This document shows positions 11,073-21,876 of a DNA stretch of 64,000 bases, piece by piece. Origin of the DNA: Acorus gramineus (Eukaryota; Streptophyta; Magnoliopsida; Acorales; Acoraceae); contig CM060848.1 of assembly GCA_030737835.1 (NCBI GenBank), positions 32,483,634-32,547,633 of the forward strand, written 5' to 3'. A program made the position numbers and the translations under genes. The notes under the pieces are model-generated. The model was not told the origin of the DNA and made no database searches. It was given only the letters and a program-made list of their open reading frames with translations. Positions within the stretch are counted from its first letter, which is position 1. Every line of letters starts with the position of its first letter.

Positions 11073-12463
11073 GCCCTCACACGGTTTGGTCGCTGAGAGA
11101 GACAAGAGAAAGCATTAACCAAGAGGTGAGAATCTCTATTTTTTTTCAAGATCAAAACCATGCTTAGAGAAATACATGTACATGTACAAACATGAAATAT
11201 TCAAAGCATGAATACACCTTTTTCCTACTATGGTCTATCTCTTAAAACAACCAAGACTACACAAACAAAAAAACACACACATCTATGTATGGCCTGTTTA
11301 TTTTAAATCCCACCATGATCATTTTTAAAACACATGCTTACATACCTTCTAGCCCCTTATTATCACATCAAGGCATGCATATTTCAAAAAAATTACCCCT
11401 CCCCTTGCCCCACCATGGTTCTCCTTATCATGCTTACATGCCTTTTCATGCAATCATCTATCATGCTTACATAACCCTTTTATAACATGATCGCCATATA
11501 AAAGATTGTCCCTCCCTTAAAAATACACACCATATATGAACCTACCAGGATTACTTCTTAGACTCATGAAATACATATAAATCCAACCACCATCTCTTGT
11601 ACTAAAAAAAACACCATATCTATACACAATAAAACATTCTATAGACTATGAGAAATGCATGCTTATGGAATCCCACCGTGATCATTTTTCTATATACACA
11701 AACAAACATGCCTAATAAAGACATATATAATTCTTACACATTGTTTATACCACAAAGACATATATATATCAAAAACTAGACAAAGGGAATTAGGAGAGTA
11801 CCATGGCGCGTGTGGCTCCAGGAGCCTCCGCCTCAGCCTCGTCGGGATCTTCCATCCCGTCGTCATCTCCCTCCTCCTCCTCATCCCCCTCCTCCTCGAC
11901 AGCGGCCTCCTCGGCCTCCCCCACACCAACCTCAGCTTCCGCAGCCTCAACATGGACACTCTCGACCCCCGCGGCCTCAGTCCCTACCCCCATTCGCTCC
12001 TCCGTGCCCACTACACCGGAGGCCATCACCTTGAAGTCACCCAAGACCCGTCTCTCCTCCTCCTCAGTCCTGGCCTCTATGGCCTCCCTATCCAACATCC
12101 CAACAATGGCATCCAAAGATACCCTCTCACACACTAACCCCCTCAACCCCTACACCCTCAGCCACACCTTTGGCCAATCCTCTGGCCTCCAAACCAATGC
12201 CCTCGGCCACCGCCGACCGATCCCCACGTCTCCTTTTACGCGTATACCCAATTACCTCACCCATGGGAACCGTAGAAACCCTTGGGATAGCACCCGAAGA
12301 CGTGCCCCCAACCTCACCCGCGCCGGTGCCCACCGACGGCACCTCCGCCACACCCATGACCTCTCTCATGACCTCCACCTCTGCCCTATCGCTCCCCGAT
12401 GATGAAGAGCTCAGGCCATGCTCTCCACGAGCCACACGGGGACGCTTTCCCCTCGATGCCACC
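11068..12463 (-). pseudogene. PMD pseudogene copy B, exon 1 and start of exon 2
   Basis: Read on the minus strand. Exon 1 spans 12463-11802 and encodes a low-complexity Gly/Glu/Ala-rich head containing GYTRKRRRGDRSAVAEG, a basic stretch that is also in copy A and looks like a nuclear localisation signal, then SLDAIVGMLDREA. The donor is GTACTC after 11802 and the acceptor TCTCTCAG is at 11093-11094. Exon 2 starts CGACCAAACCG at 11092 and is cut at 11068 by the LTR element, resuming at 863. A two-base deletion near 12120 shifts the frame. The first dozen or so codons are missing: the homology stops at 12463, exactly where an LTR-like end (TGTCGGTATCGG) begins. Intron 1 (11095-11801) is AT-rich with nothing else recognisable. 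Confidence 0.75.
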
Positions 12464-12498
12464 TGTCGGTATCGGATTTCAGGAAAAGGAAAGAAAGG

Positions 12499-12503
12499 GG
12501 CCC
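12499..12503. repeat. TSD GGCCC, left copy
   Basis: GGCCC precedes the LTR start at 12504 and recurs at 15642-15646. The related empty site at 26559-26563 has GGCCC once. Confidence 0.9.
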
Positions 12504-15500
12504 TGTTATGCATGTGTCATTTGGAGCCATTTCGGTTAAGCCTTGGTCACATCTGGGTCATTCAGGGCCTTTTCTTTTTTTCGATCGGGGTCGCTAAAAT
12601 TTTAGCTTTTAGCCACCTGCGGGAGTTAGAGTATTCTGATTGAAAATATAACTGCATATTATGGGTCCTGGTACCGTTTAGTACTACCCATAAAAATTTC
12701 ACCTAATTCCGATAACGTTTTGAAAAATATACAGTTCCGAACCATATCCGGGTTTTGAGAGTTCCTGGTTAGTCGAATAGTGTGAGATATTTTGGGGATG
12801 TGGTGACCCTTGGTAACCTTACCCCCACCTTGCTTGGGGATGAAGAAATTATTGGTTATTTGATATGTGAGTGGGTGAGCCTAACCCTAACCTCACCCCC
12901 CCTTAAGGTCACCCCTAGGCACTATTTGGGCATGAAAATGACTTTTTTGCCCTCTCTCTCTCTCTCTCCCCCTCTCTCCCATTTCGTGGAACACCTTCTC
13001 TCCCTCTCTTGGTCTCTTTTTTTCTCCTCTTTGTGTGTGAAGAAGGAGGAGGAAGAAGCAATTGAAGGAAAAGATGAAGAAGAAGCACAAGAAAGAGTGA
13101 GAAAGGGGCTTGAGGAGATGCTGATGAGGTGGTGGTAGTGGTGGTGGTGGTTGAGGTGGTCGTGGGTGTGTCGAGAACCCCGCATCTCCCCATTTCCCTC
13201 CCCCTGTTTTGATCTCGTAGACCGGACGCGCGGCGATCCGGGTATCGGTGAGTGGTTTGATCCAACCCTTCGGGAAGCGTTGGATGCACGTAGTCGTGCG
13301 TCACGCATCCGTTGGGCACCCTGACTATACTACTTAATTAGATAAGTAGTATGGTCATGTCTAACTCATAATATGTTAGATATCTTGCATGCTAGGCTTA
13401 TATTGCATGTATTGTATCCATGTATGAATGACTGTATCGCATGCGCCCCTCTAGTATGGGCATGTATTCTGTAATGTGTATAGATGTATAGAATATGGCA
13501 TGCCTTAGGTAGTATTGTAATACTACTCCCACCATATTAATTGGAATATCCAGCATGATTAAGTCTGGGTTAATAACGGGCACCTGCCTAATATTCCCTT
13601 GCGATAAGACTCGAGGGCGTGGTGTAGTTGTTGCGCCCATGCTAATGGGGCAAGGCTATGACCAACTTCATGAGATGATGATCTCTCTCGCCCTCTCCCT
13701 CTGCACGAACTGAGTAAGTAGATGCGATTTCCTACTCGACTCAGGTTCGTTTGGAATATTGGCATGCACCTGTTAAGTGCGCGAGATTTGCACTTGACCC
13801 TTACCTTTTAAGTTGGTGATATCCAACGCATGCTTAAGTTAGGCCTTGTGTGCTTATGTGATTAATGGCCATGTATGCATGTTGTATGATTTATTATGAT
13901 GTAAATCCATGTTAGGGGTCACCCTTATGGTCAATTATTAGATGATTGTGCATATGGTTCATGCACATAGCTAGATATAATTCTCCTAGATATATTTATA
14001 TGCGCATGTTAAAAACTGATAGGCCTATCTGAAATAGGCGTGGGTATGACCCGCTGTCGGGTTGTACCTTATTAGTTAGAGCGCTAGCGATGTAATCGCC
14101 CCGTGCATCCGAGCGATGCACTCGTTTGGAATTCAGGAGAATTCATTATCTTATCAGTTCGTTAAGCCGGTAGTTGGGGCATTAAGCTAGGCCTACCCGT
14201 GCTAGGCGTGTATATGAACCGCCTGTTGGGTTATGTGCCTTGGGATTATTTCTGCGTGAGAGCAGAGGCAACCCCCTTGTGTCCGAGCGACGCAACCGTG
14301 TGGGAGTACAATAGTGTTCGCTATCATCGATATGTGATTATTGAGAGTAGTTGTTTTTCCATTGGGTTTGCTTTGCGAACATGGAGTGTTTCCTCCCAAT
14401 GTCGTCCGTGTTGAAGTGGCCCAGGTTGTAGCTGTCCTGATAGAGGGCCCCCACCTGTAGGTACTATCGATGCATGCGGCAAGATGTACTGATCGTGGGG
14501 GTATACCAGGTAGAGGCTACCCGGGAGAGGGCTAACGAATGATATTGCGAGCGTGGAATCATTCTCCCCTTCGTTGGATCCGATGTAGGAACTTCCCGGC
14601 GTTGAAAAAGTTGTCCTAAGAGAGGGCTCCCATCCGTAGGTACCACCGAAGCTTTCGGAAGCGTACTGATCGTGGGAGTATACCAGGTAGTGACTACCCG
14701 GGGAAAGGGCTACCGGTGGACCAAGGGTGTAGAGGAGTCTAATCTCTCCAAAAGTCCTACGTCACCTGTAAAGGGTGAGGGTGAGGATGAGGTGAAGACA
14801 CGTCACCGCGTGACCCATTCGTGGTTCGTCCGTTCCCATAGTTGTTGGGTCCGGTTGCGTATCGATGTTCAAAGACATAGTTGGGCAGTTATCTCGATGT
14901 AGATGATCCAGTAGTGTTGTGTAGACCAGTAATTCCGGGTCTCTTCGACCAACGGTATGGTCTCTCCCCAAAAGTCCCAAGAGTCTCCCTCCGGGAGTGA
15001 GGGTGAGGGTGAGGGTGAGGTTGGTGATCCAGTAGAGTTGTGTAGACCAGTAATTCCGCGTCTCTTCGACCAACGGTATGGTCTCTCCCCAAAAGCCCCA
15101 AGAGTCTTCCTCCGGGAGTGAGGGTGAGGGTGAGGGCGAGGTTGGTCGCGCTGCCGCGTGACCCTGTTATCCATGGGTTTCCACCCATGTTTTTCCTTGA
15201 AAGGAAATTGTTTTAGTATTGAACTGTTGTATGGTGATTGGTTTCCAGCCACTCACTGAGCTTGTAGCTCACCCCTTGCATACTATTTCTTTTCAGGGGC
15301 AGTGTTGGGCGTGGAGCGTTCTTCCAGCGGGTGGCGAGTGCGAGGCTGTCAGCAGTCCTAGAGTCATTTTATGTATTGTAAATCATGCATGTGGCACAGG
15401 TTGTATTTTATTTGGACTAGGCTTGGCTCTCACAGGACAGTGATTGTGTATTCGAGTCTGTAATAATGTTTTTGGTTTACAGACATTGTTGATATCTTAT

Positions 15501-15641
15501 GCTTTCGCTTTTCAGTCAGTTATCATTATCATTGCTTTGCCACCTTGTGTGTTGTTGTTGGAGTCTTTGTTTACCTCAGGTATTGATAGCTGATATTTCA
15601 TTGTTGCCACGTCTCGGGGACGGCCGCCCTGGGGTATGACA
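12504..15641 (+). mobile_element. Solo LTR, Tekay-like family (3138 bp)
   Basis: Plus-strand orientation: starts TGTTATGCATGTGTCATTTG and ends CCCTGGGGTATGACA. It has the family landmarks, including the 122-bp tandem pair near 14990-15140. No PBS, PPT or internal region accompanies it and GGCCC TSDs flank it, so it is a solo LTR left by LTR-LTR recombination. It lacks the large GC-rich block of its relatives (about 13200-13260 is the equivalent place), which explains its shorter length. Confidence 0.9.
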
Positions 15642-15646
15642 GGCCC
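15642..15646. repeat. TSD GGCCC, right copy
   Basis: Right-hand duplicate of 12499-12503. Confidence 0.9.
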
Positions 15647-16060
15647 TCTCTTCCTTCCTCCTCAGCTCCTCCGGTGGTCTGTGCGTGTGTGGGGGTTCCT
15701 CGGAGGCTTGGACCCAGAGAGCTGCACCTTAGCAGGCTCGGTCGGATCATCTCTCGAAAGGGGTGGTGGATTTGTTGTTCGTTCCAGGCTGAGGCGGCCA
15801 GCGGGTCCTCAGGAGGATTCGGGGGTTGTTGTGATCGCCACCTACTTTTCTCAAAAAGCGGGAAAAAGGGGTGGATTTGGTCGTCTTCGTAGGGAGTTTG
15901 TGGGGGTCTCCGCTCTGAGACACAGATATACCGTACACAGAGGTGAAGACAGGGATCCTCTTCTGCTTTGGGAACCTGACTAGAGGAGAATTGGGACTTG
16001 AGGTGGGCTAGGGAAGGGCCGGCTAGTTGTTGGATTTAGCCGCCTAGTGGGGGGCGGCTG

Positions 16061-17242
16061 GTTGGGAGTAACCGTCTGGTGTCTGGTTCAATTTGGGCAG
16101 AACTTGGGTAGGGTTTGGGTTTGGTTTTGGCAGAGGTTAAACTAGATTTAACCTGGGTTTTGGAGAGTGGATTTGAAGAGTAGTCTGGTGTAGGAAATGG
16201 GTTTCTTTCTCACTTTCTCTCTCAAGGGTTTTGAAGTGGAGAAGGGTTTGATGATTAGGAAGGTGGGTTGCTGGGGGGTTATTGATGTGTATTGATTATG
16301 AAATTGATGATGGATATGAATTAGTTGCCCCCGCTATTTATAGTAAAAAAGGGGTATAGGAATGTCCACTGGACAATAGATCAAAATGGGTAATAAGGTG
16401 CCTGATTTGACCTCCCATTAGATCTTTGTTCTCTGACAAATGTCCAGATTAGGGGTGACTAGTTGTGTTTAGCCGCCTGGTGAGGGGCGGCTACTCTCAC
16501 GTAGCCGCCCCCATCATAACCTGCCAAACGTCCCATCTCTGACAAGCAGTGGCTTGGCTCAGTTACTAAGGATGAACCAGCAAAGATGGGGTGGCTAAAA
16601 GGGACAATCCGCTGCAATCATGCTTACTTTATGTCCCATCCAGGAAGGCAGTTTGGGGTTGGTCAGGGGGGCGGCTAGTTGGAACTAGCCGCCCGATATG
16701 GGGCGGCTACTCTCAAGTAGTCGCCCCTGTCCAGGCTCTTAGATTTTTCTAAGTGTTGGACTTAGGGTTTCCGGTTTCGATTTCTGAGGGAGTTTTCTTA
16801 CTAGATGTCCAAAAGTGGTTGTTTTCCAATGTTACTTGAAGTATTTTTGTCTCTTTGGATGGTGTCAAAATTAGGTTATCTACAATTGTCCCTCATCGGA
16901 CGGAGTCTTTGTGTGAAATAGAAAGACTTGAAAAATAAGTGTATTTGAGAAGCTGATGCGGGGGGGGGGGGGAGGCGGCATGTTGAAATCATCCGGCGGG
17001 TAGGGGGCGGCTAGACGCGACTAGCTACCGCCCGTTCGGGCCCCTTATAACCGAAAAAGGGACCCTCTCTCTTCCCAAGTTTTTTTCAAAATGGTTCTTC
17101 TTCCCTCTCTTCTTCTTCTTCTCTGTTTGAAACCGAAAAACCTTGATTTCCTTGACTTTGATTCGCCCTAGATCACTCCTTTCTTCTTGATTTCAAAGCC
17201 CTAGATTCCCTTGGGGCTTTCTTTTTCACGAAATCGGAGGAG
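16061..17242 (+). other. Upstream region of PMD copy A with hairpin-forming GGCGGCTA repeats
   Basis: Non-coding stretch between the left repeat and the ATG of PMD copy A. It contains several short inverted repeats of GGCGGCTA with TAGCCGCC: arms at 16484-16494 and 16501-16511 (perfect, 6-base loop), 16670-16680 and 16683-16693 (perfect, 2-base loop), and 16700-16710 with 16717-16727 (one mismatch). A TATA-like CTATTTATAG lies near 16336. A G run is at about 16961-16972. No PBS was recognised. Confidence 0.6.
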
Positions 17243-17961
17243 ATGACAAAGGGGAAGAGGACGGCTTCGATGATGAAGCGTCTCCGGTCTTCCCGAGAAC
17301 AGAGAGGGGCTGTCTCGGGGTCTAGCTCGTTGGAGAGCGACGGGGCGGAGAGGAGGGTCGCAGAGGAGGCGACCCAAACGGCGGAAACGCCATTGGTGGG
17401 CACGGGTGGAGGTGCGGGTGCATCCTCTGGGGTTGTCCCAAGGGTAGGGAGCGGTGTGATAGCGTATACACGCAAGAGGAGGCGTGGCGATCGATCGGCG
17501 GTGGCTGAGGGCGCGGGTTTGGAGGACGGAGGGTCGGGCGAGGGTGCGGTTGAGGGGGTGGGGGCTAAGGGAGTTAGTGAGGAGGTGAGGGCGTCTTTGG
17601 ATGCTATAGTTGGTATGTTAGAGAGGGAGGCTGGAGAGGCCAGGGCTGAGGAGGAGGAGAGAAGGGCTTTGGGGGAGTTTGAGGCTTTGGGCTCTGGCGC
17701 GGCGGGTGTGGAGGAAGGTGAGGGTACAGGGACTGAGGCTACGGGGGCTGTGGGTGTTGGGTTCGAGGCTGAAGAGGCCATGGGTGTTGGGGTTGAGGCC
17801 GCAGGGGCCAAGGGTATTGAGGAAGGGGCTGAGGAGGCCGGGATTGAGGAGGAGGGGGATGTCGAAGAGGGTGAACGATCCTGACGAGGCCGAGGCAAAG
17901 GCTTCCGGGGCTACACGAGCCGTGGTATGCCTCTATTTTCCCTTTGTATATTATTTCTATT

Positions 17962-17962
<1 letters not shown>

Positions 17963-18018
<56 letters not shown>
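17963..18018. repeat. (AT)n microsatellite
   Basis: Uninterrupted AT dinucleotides, about 56 bp, in intron 1 of PMD copy A. This type of tract is length-variable. Confidence 0.95.
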
Positions 18019-18023
<5 letters not shown>

Positions 18024-18177
18024 TTGGTGGCATGTATGAAATGTGTAAGGAGTGTATATACATGTCCTTTTAATAGGCATGCTTATCGTGTATATGGAAA
18101 AATGATCACGGCGGGATTTGGTGTGCATGGCATAAAAAGGGTTAACCTTTATTTATTTATATATATGTTATGCATGT

Positions 18178-18182
18178 ATATA
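18178..18182. repeat. TSD ATATA, left copy
   Basis: ATATA before the LTR start at 18183 is repeated at 21877-21881. The surrounding DNA is AT-rich, so a chance match is more likely than for the other TSDs. Confidence 0.75.
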
Positions 18183-21100
18183 TGTTATGCATGTGTCATT
18201 TGGAGCCATTTCGGTTAAGCCTTGGTCGCATCTGGGTCATTCAGGGCCTTTTTCTTTTTCGATCGGAGTCGCTAAAATTTTGGCTTTTAGCCACCTGCAG
18301 GAGTTAGGGTACTCTGATTGGAAATCAAACTCAATATTATGGGTCCTGGTACATTTTGTACTACCCATAAAAATTTCATCGAATTCCGGTAACGTTTTGA
18401 AAAATGTGCAGTTTCGAATCGTATCCAGATTTTCGAGAGTTCCTGGTTTGATTAGTCGAATAGTGTGAGATATTTTGGTGAATGTGATGACCTTGGGTAA
18501 CCTTACCCCCCTTTACTTAGAAGTGAAGTAACCACTTCGTTATTTTGCTTGTTAGAGGGTGAGAATAGGTTAGGTTCACCCCCACATTTTTCCATTACAC
18601 TCACCCCCCCCCCCATGTGAGAAAAAGTCTCTCTCTCTCTCTCCCTCTCCCACTCCCTACGTGGACTTCTCTTTGGCTCTCTTTCTCTCTTTCACACACA
18701 CCCCCCATGTGTTTGTTGAAATGTCAAGGAGAAGAAGATGGAGCAAGAAGAGGAGGTGCAAGTGCAAGCAAGGTGAGTGTGTGTGCTAGTGTTGATTGTT
18801 TCTCTTCCCTCTCCTTCCCCCCATAGTGGATCCCTGATTTTTCCCCTCTCCCTTTGGTTCAGCCATGAAGAAGAGAAGCAAGATGGAGGTGGTGGTAGTG
18901 GTGGTGGCGGTCGAGGTGGTCAAGGGTGCGCTTGCGAGCCCCTACATCTCCCCCTTCCCTCCCCCTCTCTTTTGGTGAGTTTCCCTCTTCTTTAATTGGC
19001 TTTTATGCATGTTAGGGTGTTTGGGAGGGCATGCATGAGAGGTGTTTTGAGTTGGGTGCATGTAGGGGCAAGGGGGGAGGGTTGGGGAGTGCTGGGCGCG
19101 CGCGCGGGTCTGTCCGCGCGCGTGCTCGCGCAGACGCGCACACAGAGGGGCGCTGGCAGGCGCAGGCGGGCACGTGCGCGTGCACTCGGGCACGCTGGTG
19201 CGCGCGGGCGCTGGCAGCGTGCGCAGTGCGCGCAGGGCGTGCGCGCGAGTGCGCGCGCGCGGGGCAGTGCGCCTGGGCGTGTGTCTGGGCGCGCGGCTGG
19301 GGCCAATGCGCGCGCATGCGTGCGTGCGCGTGCGTGCGCGTGCTGGGGCATGCGTGGGGCTGCCCAGGGGCTCGGGTAGGTGCTGGGGCACTTGGGCATG
19401 CGTGCGTACGCGCGTGCTCGCATGCGTGCGAGCCCGTATGCGTGCATGTCTAAGTCTTAGGCATTTCTAGTAATTTCTAAGTGTTATAATGAGTTGTTAC
19501 TCACCAAATTTGATGCCCTTACCTTGCAGATCTCGTCGAATGGGATGCGCGACGTCCCGGGTTGCGGCGAGTGGTCCGATCCAATCCCCCCCCTTGGGAT
19601 GCGCTCAACGCGCGTAGTCGCGCGTCGCGCATTGATGGGGCCCCCTAGCTATACTACTTGTGTAGATAAGTAGTATGGCCATGCTTAAGCTATAATATGT
19701 AGATATCTTGCATGCTAGGCTTATATACATGTATTGTATTCATGCATGAATGATTGTGTTGCATGAGCCCCTCTAGTATGGGCATGTATTTTTGGTAATG
19801 TGTATGGATGTATAGAATATGGCATGCCTTAGGTAGTATTGTAATACTACTCCCACCATATTAATTGGAATATCCAATATGATTAAGTCTGGGTTAATAA
19901 CGGGCACCTGCCTAATATTCCCTTGCGATAAGACTCGAGGGCGTGGTGTAGTTGTTGCGCCCATGCTAATGGGGCAAAGCTATGACCAGCTTCATGAGAT
20001 GATGATCTCTCTCGCCCTCTCCCTCTAAACGAACGAAGTAAGTAGATGCGATTTCCTACTCGACTCAGGTTCGTTTGGAATATTGGCATGCACCTGTTAG
20101 TGCGCGAGATCGCGCTTGACCCTTTCTTTTAAGTTGGTGATATCCAATGCATGTTAGAGTATATTTTGTATGTTTATACGATTAGTGCCCTCATATGTAT
20201 GTGTAGTTAGGCCTTGCCTTGTATGTATGTTGCATGATGTGTTGTTTATGCCATATACTAATGTTAGGGAGAACCCCTATAGTTAAGCATAGGTTATTGT
20301 GCATGTGGATCAAGTTCCTTCAGTGATAGAATTCTCCTGTAATAATTATGCGCATGTTAAAACTGATTAGGCCTATCTGGAATAGGCGTGGTATGACCCG
20401 TTGTCGGGTTGTACCTTATTAGTTAGAGCGCTAGCGATGTAATCGCCCCCGTGCATCCGAGCGATGCACTCGTTTGGAATTCAGGAGAATTCATTATCTT
20501 ATCTGTTTGTTAAGCAAGTAGTTATGGCACTAAGCTAGGCCTACCCGTGCTAGGCGTGTATATGAACCGCCTGTTGGGTTATGTGCCTTTGGATTATTTC
20601 TGCGTGAGAGCAGAGGCAACCCCCCCCCCCTTTTTGTGTCCGAGCGACGCAACCGTGTGGGAGTAAAATAGTGTTCGATATCATCGATATGTGATTATCG
20701 AGAGTAGATGTTTTTCCATTGGGTTCGCTTTGCGAACATGGAATGTTTACTCCCAATGTCGTCCGAGTTGAAGAGGCCCGGGTTGTAGCTGTCCTGACAG
20801 AGGGCTCCCATCCGTAGGTACCACCGATGCGTTCGGAAGCGTACTGATCGTGGGAGTGTACCAGGTAGAGGCTACCCGGGAGAGGGTTAACGAATGACAT
20901 TGCGAGCGTGGAATCGTTCTCCCCTTCGTTGGATCCGATGTAGGAACTTCCCGACGTTGGAAAAGATGTCCTGACAGAGGGCTCCCATCCGTAGGCACCA
21001 CCGAGGCGTTCGGAAGCGTACTGATCGTGGGAGTATACCAGGTAGTGACTACCCGGGGAAAGGGCTACCGGTGGACCAAGGGTGTAGAGCAGTCTAAGTC

Positions 21101-21876
21101 TCTTCCAAAAGTCCTATGTCACCTCTAAGGGGTGAGGGTGAGGATGAGGTGAAGACACGTCGCCGCGTGACCCATTCGTTGTTCGTCCGTTCCCATAGTT
21201 GTTGGGTCCGGTTGCGTATCGATGTTCAAAGACATCGTTGGGCAGTTATCCCGATGTAGATGTTTCAGTAGCGTTGTGTAGACCAGTAATTCTGGGTCTC
21301 GTCGACCAACGGTATGGTCTCTCCCCAAGAGACCCAAGAGTCTCCCTCCGGGAGTGAGGGTGAGGGTGAGGTTGGTCGCGCCGTCGCGTGGTCTTATTAT
21401 CCATTGGGTTTCTACCCATGTTTTCTTTGAGAGGAAATTGTTTGAGTATTGAACTGTTGTATGGTGATTGGTTTCCAACCACTCACTGAGCTTGTAGCTC
21501 ACCCCTCGCATACTGTTTCTTTTCAGGGCAGTGTTGGGCGTGGAGTTGGAGCTTCCCTGTGGCGTGGTCTTATGGGTGTGGAGCGTTCTTCCGGCGGGTG
21601 GCGAGTGCGAGGCTGTCAGCAGTCCTAGAGTCATTTTATGTATTGTGAATCGTGCATGTGGCACAGGTTGTATTTTATTTGGACTAGACTTGGCTCTCAC
21701 AGGATAGTGATTGTGTATTCGAGTCTGTAATAATGTTTTTGGTTTACAGACATTGTTTATGTATCCTTGCTTTGCCACCTTGTGTGTTGTTGTTGGAGTC
21801 TTTATTGACCTCAGGTATTGATAGCTGATATTTCATTATTGCCACGTCTCAGGGACGGCCGCCCTGGGGTGTGACA
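18183..21876 (+). mobile_element. Solo LTR, Tekay-like family (3694 bp)
   Basis: Starts TGTTATGCATGTGTCATTTG and ends CCCTGGGGTGTGACA on the plus strand. It contains one copy of the tandem unit (near 21250-21370), the GAGC...GCTCACC stretch near 21487-21510, and the GC-rich block at 19060-19450. ATATA flanks both ends and there is no internal region, so it is a solo LTR. It lies inside intron 1 of PMD copy A. Confidence 0.85.
19060..19450. repeat. GC-rich block of the solo LTR
   Basis: Runs of GCGCGCG, GTGCGCG and GCGTGCG. Opposite-strand ORFs rich in Ala, Arg, His and Pro here are compositional. Confidence 0.75.

Larger units (their letters stand above)
12464..16060 (+). repeat. Left direct repeat (candidate 5' LTR), interrupted by a solo LTR
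   Basis: Made of 12464-12503 and 15647 onward. The second part (CTCTCTTCCTTCCTCCT..., CTCCGGTGGTCTGTGCG, then GGGACTTGAGGTGGGCTAGG) parallels 26563-26970. The true right border of this repeat is not visible because the other copy is truncated; 16060 is where the comparable sequence ends. Confidence 0.6.

Noticed and set aside
11803-12402. Plus-strand Ser/Pro-rich ORFs of up to 199 codons
   Set aside because: Antisense shadow of the low-complexity exon 1 of PMD copy B.
17173-17898. 241-codon minus-strand Ser/Pro/Ala-rich ORF
   Set aside because: Antisense shadow of exon 1 of PMD copy A; the plus-strand frame carries the basic motif and splice sites shared with copy B.
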